The notes beneath the pieces are model-generated. The model ran no database searches. It was given only the letters and a program-made list of their open reading frames with translations, and was not told the DNA's origin. Shown here one piece after another: positions 39,723 through 47,530 of a stretch of DNA of 64,000 bases (within the stretch, counting starts at the first letter, position 1; each line of letters starts with the position of its first letter). The position numbers were made by a program, and so were the translations under genes. Source of the DNA: Treponema sp. (GTDB taxonomy: Bacteria > Spirochaetota > Spirochaetia > Treponematales > Treponemataceae); NCBI GenBank assembly GCA_024680155.1, contig JAILCM010000304.1, positions 1-64,000 of the forward strand, in the 5' to 3' direction.

Positions 39723-41402
39723 ATGGCAGAAAAAATTCTTGACGGACTCCTTTATGCACAGCTAATTGCCAACGGAACAGCAAATCTTGGTATTCATTCA
39801 GAAGAAATAAATAATCTTAATGTTTTTCCAATTCCTGATGGTGATACGGGAAGCAATATGCTTCTTACAATGACTGGTGGAAAAAACGCAAAAACTGAAG
39901 AAGTAAAAAATCTTTCGACGGCAGCAACTTTAATTTCAAAAGGAATGCTTTTAAGTGCCCGCGGAAACTCTGGTGTAATTCTTTCGCAATTTTTTGATGG
40001 AATTTCAGCTGGTTTTGAAGGACTTGAATCTGCAGATGTAAATCAAGTTGGTGAAGCATTTAAAGAAGGTGTAAAACACGCCTACAACGCAGTAATGCAG
40101 CCAGTTGAAGGAACAATTCTTACAGTAGTAAAAGATGCAACAGAATATGCTTGCAGTTTGAATGCACAAACATTGCTTGAATTCGTTGAGAATTTTATTA
40201 CAGAAGCAAAACTTTCTCTTGAACGCACCCCTAACCTTCTTCCTGTTCTTAAAAAAGCAGGAGTTGTAGATTCGGGTGGAGCCGGATTAATCTACATAAT
40301 GGAAGGAATGATGCAGCTTTTGCGCGGTGAAAAAACTCATTTTCAGGGAGTTCACGGTGCACAAGGTACAAAAACCACTGATGCAAAACAGCTTGATTTG
40401 GACAAATTTACATCCGACAGCGTTCTTGAATTTGGTTATTGTACAGAACTTCTTCTTCGCCTGCAGAACGCAAAAACCGATGTAGAAGCTTTTTCTGTAG
40501 AAACAATCAAAAAATTCTTGGAAACTATCGGTGATTCAATTGTTGCATTCAAAACCGGAAGCATAATCAAACTTCATGTTCACACAAAAACTCCAGACAA
40601 AGTACTTGCTTTCTGTCAGCAGTTTGGTGAATTCCTTACAATCAAAATTGAAAATATGTCGTTGCAGCATAATAATCTTGATAACGAACCTAAGGATGAA
40701 AGTTTTACAATTCCAAAAGTTCAAAAACAGGAAGAAACAAAAGATTACGGTATTGTTGCAGTTGCTTCGGGAAAAGGAATTAAACAGATGTTTCTTGACC
40801 ACGGAGCCGACAGAATTGTTGATGGCGGACAGAGCATGAATCCTTCTGCCGAAAACTTTATTGACGCTTTTGATCAGGTGAATGCACGTACAATCTTTGT
40901 ATTCCCTAACAATTCAAACGTTATTCTTGCGGCAAAACAAGCGGCTTCTATGTACACAAAGGCAAAAGTCAAAGTTATAGAAAGTCACTCTATTGGCGAA
41001 GGATACGCTGCTCTTACAATGCTTGATACTTCTAGTTCCGACACAAATCAGATTATAGAAGATTTGAACATGGCTATGGATGGAGTTTCTACTTACTATA
41101 TTTCACATTGTGTACGCGATGCCGAAATGGATGGAGTAACGCTTCATATTGGTGATTACATTGGATTCCTTGATAAAAAGATTCTTATTGCTTCAACAGA
41201 ACGTAAAAAAACTGCAATGCAGACTATAGAAGCAATGGATTTTACAGACCACGAAGTTTGTCTTTTTATTCGCGGAGCCGATTCAACAAGCTACGAAGCA
41301 GAAGAACTTCAAAAATATCTAAAGCTAAAACATCCAGGAGTAGAAATTTACCCGGTTGATGGCGGACAGGATATTTACAGTTATATTTTAATTGTAGAAT
41401 AA
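39723..41402 (+). CDS. fakA: Fatty-acid kinase FakA-like (DAK domain)
   Basis: A 559-residue DhaL/DAK-domain protein of the YloV/FakA family; I start it at ATG 39723, 4 nt after the FakB-like stop. The N-terminal kinase domain has the metal/ATP motif 'IPDGDTGSNMLLTM' and 'SARGNSGVILSQFF'. The middle (GYCTELLLRL, HVHTKTPDKVLAF) and the C-terminal DegV-like half (VFPNNSNVILAAKQA, PVDGGQDIYSYIL) complete the family layout. It should phosphorylate FakB-bound fatty acids at the cytoplasmic membrane to acyl phosphate, the substrate of PlsY encoded 39 nt downstream. Confidence 0.9.
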   Translation: MAEKILDGLLYAQLIANGTANLGIHSEEINNLNVFPIPDGDTGSNMLLTMTGGKNAKTEEVKNLSTAATLISKGMLLSARGNSGVILSQFFDGISAGFEGLESADVNQVGEAFKEGVKHAYNAVMQPVEGTILTVVKDATEYACSLNAQTLLEFVENFITEAKLSLERTPNLLPVLKKAGVVDSGGAGLIYIMEGMMQLLRGEKTHFQGVHGAQGTKTTDAKQLDLDKFTSDSVLEFGYCTELLLRLQNAKTDVEAFSVETIKKFLETIGDSIVAFKTGSIIKLHVHTKTPDKVLAFCQQFGEFLTIKIENMSLQHNNLDNEPKDESFTIPKVQKQEETKDYGIVAVASGKGIKQMFLDHGADRIVDGGQSMNPSAENFIDAFDQVNARTIFVFPNNSNVILAAKQAASMYTKAKVKVIESHSIGEGYAALTMLDTSSSDTNQIIEDLNMAMDGVSTYYISHCVRDAEMDGVTLHIGDYIGFLDKKILIASTERKKTAMQTIEAMDFTDHEVCLFIRGADSTSYEAEELQKYLKLKHPGVEIYPVDGGQDIYSYILIVE

Positions 41403-41441
41403 TTTAGTATATTTACAAAAACCGAACAAAGGAAATAAAAA

Positions 41442-42242
41442 ATGACTATTGCACTTTTAATTATCGCCGCAGTTGCATCTTATCTTATCTGCTCAATAAA
41501 TCCGGCAATTGTTTTTTCAAAGCTGATTTACCACAAAGATATACGAACAGAAGGCAGCGGAAATCCAGGGTTTACAAATTTTAAACGTGTTTACGGAATG
41601 AAGTTTGCATGGCTCGTATTTTTAATTGATATTTCAAAGGCAATTCTTCTGGAACTTTTGTTTGGCTTTTTATTTGTAAAGTTTTTAACTCCACAGCAGG
41701 CACAGGAATTTACAGAAACAACAGATGTAGTTACAAAAACTTCATTCTGGGCAGCTCAATTTGCAACAGAAAGAAACTTACGTCTTTTTGGAATTGCATT
41801 TTCCGGTGCTTTTTGTATGCTTGGTCATACAATTCCTGTCTGGTACGGTTTTAAAGGCGGAAAAGGATTTTTAGTTTGCATTTCTACTTTATACATGATT
41901 GACTGGAAATGCGGACTTTTTGCAACAATTATGCTTTGTATATTCCTGTTTTCTACTCACTATATGTCGCTTGCAACAATAATTGCTATGGTTGCAGGAA
42001 CAGTGCTTCTTCCTTTTATGAAAGTTCCTCTTATTCCAGATTTGATTTTTGCAGGTTGTGTTGCTTTTATGATTTACCGTCATCACGAAAACATCAAAAG
42101 ACTTGCAACCGGTACCGAAAAGAAATTCTACTTTTTTAAGAAGAAAACGGAACATAAGGAACAGGACTCAGCTCAATCAACAAACGAGCCAACAGCAGCA
42201 ATAGACAATCCAACAGATAGTTCTGCACAGAACCAAGAATAA
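41442..42242 (+). CDS. plsY: Acyl-phosphate:glycerol-3-phosphate acyltransferase
   Basis: A 266-residue membrane enzyme that transfers an acyl group from acyl phosphate to glycerol-3-phosphate, the first step of phospholipid synthesis. The three PlsY motifs are present: 'GSGNPGFTNFKRVYG', 'GHTIPVWYGFKGGKGF' and 'YRHHENIKRLATGTE'. About 6-7 hydrophobic segments. It is longer than usual (about 200-220 residues) because of an extra loop (about residues 75-110) and a polar C-terminal tail rich in Glu, Thr and Ser. Its place after FakB and FakA links exogenous fatty-acid uptake directly to membrane lipid synthesis. Confidence 0.93.
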   Translation: MTIALLIIAAVASYLICSINPAIVFSKLIYHKDIRTEGSGNPGFTNFKRVYGMKFAWLVFLIDISKAILLELLFGFLFVKFLTPQQAQEFTETTDVVTKTSFWAAQFATERNLRLFGIAFSGAFCMLGHTIPVWYGFKGGKGFLVCISTLYMIDWKCGLFATIMLCIFLFSTHYMSLATIIAMVAGTVLLPFMKVPLIPDLIFAGCVAFMIYRHHENIKRLATGTEKKFYFFKKKTEHKEQDSAQSTNEPTAAIDNPTDSSAQNQE

Positions 42243-42267
42243 GCAATTCAGCATTATAATGATAGAC

Positions 42268-42329
42268 AAAAAAAAACGGATGAAGTGAAGTAGAATCATG
42301 AATGATTCAACGTTGCTCCATCCGTTTTT
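42268..42329. terminator. Bidirectional terminator between plsY and the SH3 genes
   Basis: AAAAACGGATG... and ...CATCCGTTTTT frame a long hairpin with A-run and T-run on opposite sides, so it can act on both strands. An inner GAATCATGAATGATTC hairpin sits in the loop. It separates convergent genes. Confidence 0.8.
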
Positions 42330-42349
42330 GTAGTATTGATTTTATAAAT

Positions 42350-43303
42350 CTATTTCTTTAAATATCCACCAAAAATCCAGCCTTTTGTATCTTTTTCAAA
42401 GCCATCAGAATCAATTTCGGTAACATAATACCAGGAATCTGTTATGCCTTCGATTTTTTCGGTCTTTGTAGTTTTTAATGTTACAATTACATTTGTTTTA
42501 CCGGTTGAATCAAGTTTTCCAACAACGCTACCTTTTGTACCAGGTGTTGAACGAACATTTACTTTTGCACCATCTTTTGTTGTAACTCGGGCTTTATATT
42601 CATTAATTTCAATAATATCATCTTCGGAATAAGAAGTAAGTCCAAGTTTTTCATCAATAAGATTTTCAATATATTCAGTTACATAATCAGTTGTTTTAAT
42701 ACGCAAAGCGTTGTTAAGAGTTTCGTTTCTTAAAGTTTCATCTTTTATTGCAAGAGCAGCCTGAACCATAAGAATTGCTTTTACATCTTTTTCATTTTCG
42801 CTTACAGCATTAGCCATAACATAGCGGGTTCTTTTTATACCGTCATTTGTATCAAAAAAAGAAACTTCAGCAAAGTTCAAATCATCAACTTTAACTCTTT
42901 TACCAACTGCAACAATAGTTCCTGGTTCAAGAATTGCATTTCTAAAATATGCAAGCGAAGGTTTTGTAAACAGAACCGATTCCTGACACATTACAGCCGC
43001 ATTAGAAGCCAATCCAACTTCCGAAACCTGAACGTAATATTTGTTATCCTTATATTTTACAATGTAAAAATCAACATCAGGATAAGTTTTGTCTGTAGTA
43101 ATAAGATTTTTTGTTACAGTTTTTTCAGAAACAAGCTCAAGTTCGGTTCCAGCACTAATTGTTTGAGACCATTTTACACCAGAATTTCCTTCTTCAACAC
43201 GCAAAGGTCCATTATCACGAAGCATAATTACCTTTAAAGGTTCAGCAAAAATCTGGGAACAAAGAATAAATGTACTTAAAATAAAAATAAATGTCTTTTT
43301 CAT
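42350..43303 (-). CDS. Exported protein with C-terminal SH3-like domain
   Basis: A 317-residue protein. I start it at ATG 43303, next to a signal peptide (MKKTFIFILSTFILCSQIFA) and a GGAG site. The C-terminal 80 residues form a bacterial SH3 domain (ARVTTKDGAKVNVRSTPGTKGSVVGKL, read as two strands, ending WIFGGYLKK). Such domains usually bind peptidoglycan. The middle 'VSENEKDVKAILMVQAALAIKDETLRNETLNNAL' (two helices) is similar to a segment of the upstream gene, so the two are paralogues or share a domain. Co-transcribed with that gene, 19 nt apart. Envelope maintenance is a reasonable guess. Confidence 0.75.
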   Translation of the reverse strand: MKKTFIFILSTFILCSQIFAEPLKVIMLRDNGPLRVEEGNSGVKWSQTISAGTELELVSEKTVTKNLITTDKTYPDVDFYIVKYKDNKYYVQVSEVGLASNAAVMCQESVLFTKPSLAYFRNAILEPGTIVAVGKRVKVDDLNFAEVSFFDTNDGIKRTRYVMANAVSENEKDVKAILMVQAALAIKDETLRNETLNNALRIKTTDYVTEYIENLIDEKLGLTSYSEDDIIEINEYKARVTTKDGAKVNVRSTPGTKGSVVGKLDSTGKTNVIVTLKTTKTEKIEGITDSWYYVTEIDSDGFEKDTKGWIFGGYLKK

Positions 43304-43322
43304 AATCAATTTCTCCTCTACC

Positions 43323-44291
43323 CTATTTTTCATTACCTAAATCTGAACTTGAAGTTGTTTTTGTATTTGAAGCAGATTCGGTCTTTTTAGAAGATGATGC
43401 ATTATTAGAAGAAGTTTCTGAGTTTGAACTAGTTGCAGGAGCAGCAGGAGTTAAAACAGATTCATACAAAGACTTACGAACATCTGCAGTAAAAGCATCA
43501 GAAACAGAAAGTGAATCAAGCAAATACAAAAGTCTTTCTTTTACATCTTCATTTAAATTTTTTGAAGCTTTGATTGCAGAAATTGTCTGAATAAAAAGAA
43601 CGTCGGAAGCATTTTTAGAAACCGCTTCTGCTTTTACATAAATTTCACGACCAAACGGTGTACCATTGTAAATTACAACAGGAATAAAATTCAAACCGAT
43701 ATCTTCATCAGTTTCAATAACAACAGAATCAGCCGCAACAATTGTTCCAAAATCAAGTTTTTTTGAAGTAGCTCCAGTTCCTTCTGCGCTTTCATAAATC
43801 AAAGTATCTTCTGTGATTAAAGCTGGAACTACAACACGATGCTTTGTAACAAAAATATCGCGTGTCCAGTAATCATTTCCATCATATTCAAGATGAACAA
43901 AATTGAACTTTTCTTCTTTTCCACTGCTCAAAAGACGAATTGCATTTTTCTGTTCCGGTTCATCACCTTTCACATACAAAAGAACTGGTTCACCTAATTT
44001 TGCAGCATCGGCATAAACCATTTTTCCAGAACTGTTTTCTGTGTAAAAAGGAGTATCTTCATACAAAACTACAGACGGAATTGTATCTTTTTTCTTAGAA
44101 TCCGTTGGTTTTGAAGTTTTTGAAGATTCATTTGCAGTTGTTGAAGTTGAATTATTTTCTGTACTAACATTAGTATTTGTCTGCTCATTTTCGTAATACT
44201 GATATTCAGTATCGCTTTCTTTTTTTTGATTACAGCCTGAAAATAAAAACAGAACAAGAATTGCGCTAAACGCAAAAACAAGTTTTTTCAT
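43323..44291 (-). CDS. Lipoprotein paralogous to the downstream SH3 protein
   Basis: A 322-residue lipoprotein. ATG 44291 follows AGGAG; the longer frame upstream to 44444 has no signal peptide at its start and is rejected. The signal peptide ends in lipobox LFSGC. A Ser/Thr/Asn/Lys-rich linker (about residues 25-70) precedes a domain with SH3-like strands (VVLYEDTPFYTENSSGKMVYADAAKLG). A helical segment 'KNASDVLFIQTISAIKASKNLNEDVKERLLYLL' (two helices) matches the downstream protein. The C-terminus is a low-complexity Ser/Asn/Thr tail. It probably sits on the outer or inner membrane facing the periplasm. Confidence 0.72.
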   Translation of the reverse strand: MKKLVFAFSAILVLFLFSGCNQKKESDTEYQYYENEQTNTNVSTENNSTSTTANESSKTSKPTDSKKKDTIPSVVLYEDTPFYTENSSGKMVYADAAKLGEPVLLYVKGDEPEQKNAIRLLSSGKEEKFNFVHLEYDGNDYWTRDIFVTKHRVVVPALITEDTLIYESAEGTGATSKKLDFGTIVAADSVVIETDEDIGLNFIPVVIYNGTPFGREIYVKAEAVSKNASDVLFIQTISAIKASKNLNEDVKERLLYLLDSLSVSDAFTADVRKSLYESVLTPAAPATSSNSETSSNNASSSKKTESASNTKTTSSSDLGNEK

Positions 44292-44466
44292 TAAAAAGTC
44301 TCCTATTTTTTTGTTATTTTTTACAGAATAACATTTTTCCACAAAATCAACAACACCAAAACTACGTGGCCAGAAAAAACTCAAAGGACATTTTTTCCGC
44401 ACATTTTTTCGTTTGCAACCTATAGTAACTTTTTCCCTTGTCACCTACATGGTCTTTTCGCACATC

Positions 44467-44520
44467 TTGATTTTTATTTGCAAATTCTGTATTCTTTTAC
44501 CATGTTTTACGGAATTCCGT
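44467..44520 (+). promoter_or_regulatory. rpsU promoter and leader palindrome
   Basis: TTGATT (44467-44472), a 17-bp spacer and TATTCT (44490-44495). The leader contains a perfect 12-bp palindrome, ACGGAATTCCGT (44509-44520), just before the strong GAGGAGG ribosome site, so translational control of S21 is possible. Confidence 0.5.
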
Positions 44521-44539
44521 GCAGAGGAGGTGAAATTTA

Positions 44540-44746
44540 ATGGCAACAATCTTGGTTGACGATTCAGAAAACCTTGAAAAAGCAATCAAACGCTTTAAGC
44601 GCATGGTTGAAAAAGAAGGTATCATCCGCGAATATAAACGCCGCGAATACTTTGAAAAGCCGTCTGCTACTCTTCACCAGAAGAAAACAACTCTTGAGCG
44701 CAAACTCTTGAACAAAAGACGTAAGACAGAAAAAAAAGATTACTAA
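44540..44746 (+). CDS. rpsU: 30S ribosomal protein S21
   Basis: A 68-residue basic protein, recognised from '[40 protein letters not shown]', read as three consecutive pieces, and the Lys/Arg-rich tail. S21 joins the 30S subunit near the mRNA exit and helps initiation at Shine-Dalgarno sites. A very strong site (GAGGAGGTGAAA) precedes its ATG, and it is a single-gene unit with its own terminator. Confidence 0.96.
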   Translation: MATILVDDSENLEKAIKRFKRMVEKEGIIREYKRREYFEKPSATLHQKKTTLERKLLNKRRKTEKKDY

Positions 44747-44781
44747 TTTTTAATTAATCTTTGATTTTTGAACAAGAAAGG

Positions 44782-44823
44782 GCTGCCTAAAAAGTTCGCT
44801 TTTTAGACAGCTTCTTTTTTTTA
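44782..44823 (+). terminator. Intrinsic terminator after rpsU
   Basis: GCTGCCTAAAAAG pairs with CTTTTTAGACAGC (one mismatch) around a TTCG-type loop, followed by a T8 run. Confidence 0.85.
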
Positions 44824-44854
44824 CCGAAAAATCAGAGATAAAGGACAAATTATT

Positions 44855-46564
44855 ATGATGAAACCAGAACTTTTAAACTGTGTTAAAACCTACAATTTCA
44901 AAACGTTCCTTAGTGATTTAGTTGCAGGTATTATTGTAGGAATTGTCGCACTTCCTTTGGCAATCGCATTTGCAATTGCGAGCGGTGTTTCTCCAGAAAA
45001 AGGACTTTTTACAGCAATTATCGCAGGCTTTTGTATTTCTGCATTTGGTGGTAGCCGCGTTCAGATTGGCGGACCAACAGGAGCTTTTGCCGTAATCGTA
45101 TACGGAGTAATTCAGGAATTCGGTTATTCAGGACTTGTAACTGCAACCTTAATGGCAGGTGTAATTCTTATTCTGCTCGGTGCATTTAAAATGGGTGGAC
45201 TTGTAAAATTCATTCCATATACAATCGTAACAGGATTCACAACCGGTATTGCAGTAACAATTGCAGCCGGACAGATTGGAGATTTTCTTGGATTAACGCC
45301 AGATTTTTCAGTACCAATGACCATTCTTGGAAACGAATACACAAAAATGCCAGGCGACTTCCTTGGAAAAATTATCGTTTACGCAAAATCAATCACCACA
45401 ATCAACTGGTATTCTTTTGCAATGGCCGCAATCTGTCTTACAATTATTTTTGTATGGCCTAAAATTACAAAACGCGTTCCAGCATCCCTTATCGTAATCA
45501 TTCTTGCAACCGTTGTAGACCTTATAATAAAACGCACAACTGGATGGGAAACTTCAACAATCGGCAGCCGTTACGGACAAATTCCATCTTCACTCCCTGC
45601 CCCAACTTTACCGGCATTCAGTCTTTCAACAATGGTAAAACTTTTCCCAACAGCCCTTTCAATTGCAGTTTTAGCAGCAATCGAATCTTTGCTTAGCGCA
45701 GTTGTTGCAGACGGTATGACAGGTACAAAACACGATTCAAACATGGAACTTATTGCACAGGGAGTTGCAAACATAGCAAGCCCGCTTTTTGGTGGAATCC
45801 CAGCAACAGGTGCAATTGCAAGAACCGCAACAAATATTAAAAACGGCGGAAAAACTCCAGTAGCAGGAATCATTCACGCAGTAACACTTCTTCTTATAAT
45901 GATTTTTCTTGGACGTTTTGCAGTTTATATTCCAATGGCAGCCCTTGCCGCAGTTCTTGTAAGCGTTGCATGGAATATGGCAGGTTTCCCAGCTGTTCGA
46001 GCCCTTCTTAAAGGCCAGAAATCGGACATTTGCGTTTTTGCAGTAACTTTCATTATTACAGTTTTTGTTGACCTTACAGTTGCAATTGCAGTTGGACTTG
46101 GACTTGCAGCATTCTTCTTTATTAAAAAGATGATTGATTTGTCTGAAGTTCAGAACGCAGAAGATACTCTTACAAAAGGTATTAAAAAGGACATTCCAGA
46201 AGAACACCTCGATATTCCGGCACACACTTTTGTTTACGAAATTGAAGGTCCGCTCTTCTTTGGTACCGTACGAAAATTTGAACTTGCAACAGAACGCGCT
46301 GAAACAGAATGTAAGATTTTAATTCTTAGAATGCGCAACACAAACTATCTTGATGCCGGTGGAATTCAGGCCCTTGAACAGTGTAAGCAGGCTTGTGACC
46401 GCAAAGGAATTACGATTATTCTTAGTGGAATCCGCCCACAGCCACAGAAACTTGTAGAAAAAATGGGCATGGCAGACAAAATCGGCCGCGAAAATATATT
46501 TGACAACATCGTTCCAGCTTTGGAAAGAGCCCGCGAACTTAGTTCCGAAATAGATAAAAAATAA
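44855..46564 (+). CDS. SulP-family anion transporter with STAS domain
   Basis: A 569-residue SLC26/SulP transporter with about 10-12 membrane segments. 'LVAGIIVGIVALPLAIAFAIASGVSPEKGLF' (first two segments, read in parts), 'GGSRVQIGGPTGAFAVIV' and 'ELIAQGVANIASPLFGGIPATGAIARTATNI' (in parts) are family hallmarks. The C-terminal STAS domain covers about residues 440-560 (VYEIEGPLFFGTVRKF, ILRMRNTNYLDAGGIQALEQ). It probably imports sulfate, bicarbonate or a dicarboxylate; sequence alone does not settle which. ATG 44855 is followed by a second ATG, either of which fits AAGGA. Confidence 0.9.
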   Translation: MMKPELLNCVKTYNFKTFLSDLVAGIIVGIVALPLAIAFAIASGVSPEKGLFTAIIAGFCISAFGGSRVQIGGPTGAFAVIVYGVIQEFGYSGLVTATLMAGVILILLGAFKMGGLVKFIPYTIVTGFTTGIAVTIAAGQIGDFLGLTPDFSVPMTILGNEYTKMPGDFLGKIIVYAKSITTINWYSFAMAAICLTIIFVWPKITKRVPASLIVIILATVVDLIIKRTTGWETSTIGSRYGQIPSSLPAPTLPAFSLSTMVKLFPTALSIAVLAAIESLLSAVVADGMTGTKHDSNMELIAQGVANIASPLFGGIPATGAIARTATNIKNGGKTPVAGIIHAVTLLLIMIFLGRFAVYIPMAALAAVLVSVAWNMAGFPAVRALLKGQKSDICVFAVTFIITVFVDLTVAIAVGLGLAAFFFIKKMIDLSEVQNAEDTLTKGIKKDIPEEHLDIPAHTFVYEIEGPLFFGTVRKFELATERAETECKILILRMRNTNYLDAGGIQALEQCKQACDRKGITIILSGIRPQPQKLVEKMGMADKIGRENIFDNIVPALERARELSSEIDKK

Positions 46565-46577
46565 ACGGCGCCAGCGG

Positions 46578-46675
46578 ATACATCCAACTCGCCTTCCGCC
46601 ACTTGCTAACGCGCGGTGCGGCGCAGCCTGGCTGCGCCACACTGGCATACGCCATGGCTACACGCTCGGGCGGCA
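46578..46675. repeat. GC-rich dispersed intergenic repeat, copy 1
   Basis: This block begins with the 20-bp sequence at 46578-46597 that recurs exactly at 59859-59878, and ends with CACGCTCGGGCGGC (46661-46674), close to the end of copy 2. Inside is the hairpin GGCGCAGCC-TG-GCTGCGCC (about 46620-46638). The GC content is far above the surroundings. It follows the SulP gene in the only gene-free stretch over 300 bp (46565-46927). Confidence 0.65.
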
Positions 46676-46692
46676 CTAATACTAAGTGTACC

Positions 46693-46715
46693 GCAGTTTT
46701 GCTATGCAAAACTGC
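46693..46715. repeat. Perfect 10-bp hairpin in the GC-rich repeat block
   Basis: GCAGTTTTGC-TAT-GCAAAACTGC, followed by AACTGCGGGC, which could also pair with the outer CCGCAG. It lies between copy 1 and the partial repeat unit at 46771-46787 (GCACGCTCGGGCGGCAC). Confidence 0.6.
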
Positions 46716-46816
46716 AACTGCGGGCAATATGAATATACATTATAGTAAAAACTAACAGCCCGCAGTAGCTGCACGCTCGGGCGGCACGGATTCTGCGTAT
46801 TTATTTAATTGATACA

Positions 46817-46862
46817 CAAAAAAAAGACTGTTTGATTTTTGAATCAAACAGTCTTTTTTTCA
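46817..46862. terminator. Bidirectional terminator after efp
   Basis: AAAAGACTGTTTGATT and AATCAAACAGTCTTTT form a perfect stem with A-run and T-run flanks, so it can end efp transcripts on the minus strand and any SulP read-through on the plus strand. Confidence 0.85.
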
Positions 46863-46876
46863 TTATTGCCATTATC

Positions 46877-46894
46877 CGGCTTGACCGGACAATC
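46877..46894. repeat. Left copy of an 18-bp inverted repeat flanking efp-earP
   Basis: CGGCTTGACCGGACAATC here is the exact reverse complement of 48751-48768. The core TCCGGCTTGACCGGA is itself a small hairpin. Similarity continues weakly outward (ATAATGGC and ACAATGAC), so these look like two copies of a REP-like element in opposite orientation. Confidence 0.7.
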
Positions 46895-46927
46895 TTTCTT
46901 CAAGCTAATCCGCCCGAAAAACCACTC

Positions 46928-47494
46928 TTATTTTGCTCTTTCGAGAAATGAACCGTCGCGAGTATCGATTACGATTTTGTCATCTGTGTTGATGAACAAT
47001 GGAACGCGAACTTCGATTCCTGTATCAAGTGTAGCTGGTTTAAGAGATTTTCCAGATGTATCACCTTTTACACCTGGTTCGCAGTAAGTTACAGTTCTTG
47101 TAACGCGTACTGGAAGATCAATACCAACTGGTTTTCCTTCGTAGAATGTAAGGTTTACTTCCAAATCATCATCTGGAGTAATGTAACCTGCATAATCACC
47201 AAGATCTTCTTTTGCAAGTTCAAACTGTTCGTAAGTATCCTGATCCATGAATACAAATGTGTCGCCATCAATGTAAGAAAGCTTTGTTACGTGTGATTCA
47301 AGATCAACTTCGTCAAATTTTTCGCCGGCATCAATACCAAGATCCATTGTTGAGTTTGTAACAAGATTCTTTACGCGGAAGCTTGTTACCATACCAGCAC
47401 GACCAGAACGCTGTCCGAGCATCTTCTGAACGATAAGAGCATTACCTTCATACATGAAAGCTGTTCCAACTTTTAACTGTGATGTCATTAACAT
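46928..47494 (-). CDS. efp: Translation elongation factor P, arginine type
   Basis: A 188-residue EF-P that relieves ribosome stalling at proline runs. The three beta-barrel domains are evident (VGTAFMYEGNALIVQKMLGQRSGRAG in two parts, 'FMDQDTYEQFEL', 'GVKGDTSGKSLKPATLDTG'). With the start at ATG 47494 the tip residue in 'GQRSGRAGMV' is Arg32, the residue rhamnosylated in Pseudomonas-type EF-P, rather than the Lys of E. coli. The gene for the matching rhamnosyltransferase EarP is just upstream on the same strand, 36 nt away. AGGGG is 10 nt before ATG 47494; an in-frame ATG 6 nt later is possible. Confidence 0.95.
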   Translation of the reverse strand: MLMTSQLKVGTAFMYEGNALIVQKMLGQRSGRAGMVTSFRVKNLVTNSTMDLGIDAGEKFDEVDLESHVTKLSYIDGDTFVFMDQDTYEQFELAKEDLGDYAGYITPDDDLEVNLTFYEGKPVGIDLPVRVTRTVTYCEPGVKGDTSGKSLKPATLDTGIEVRVPLFINTDDKIVIDTRDGSFLERAK

Positions 47495-47530
47495 AATATA
47501 AAACCCCTGAAATAAAGTGTTTACGATTGA

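Noticed and set aside
45571-46225. Minus-strand frames inside the SulP gene, up to 162 codons
   Set aside because: Antisense shadows of a well-recognised transporter with family motifs throughout.
46319-46727. Minus-strand frames crossing the GC-rich repeat block
   Set aside because: They combine the antisense of the SulP 3' end with palindromic repeat sequence; no ribosome site or protein-like composition.
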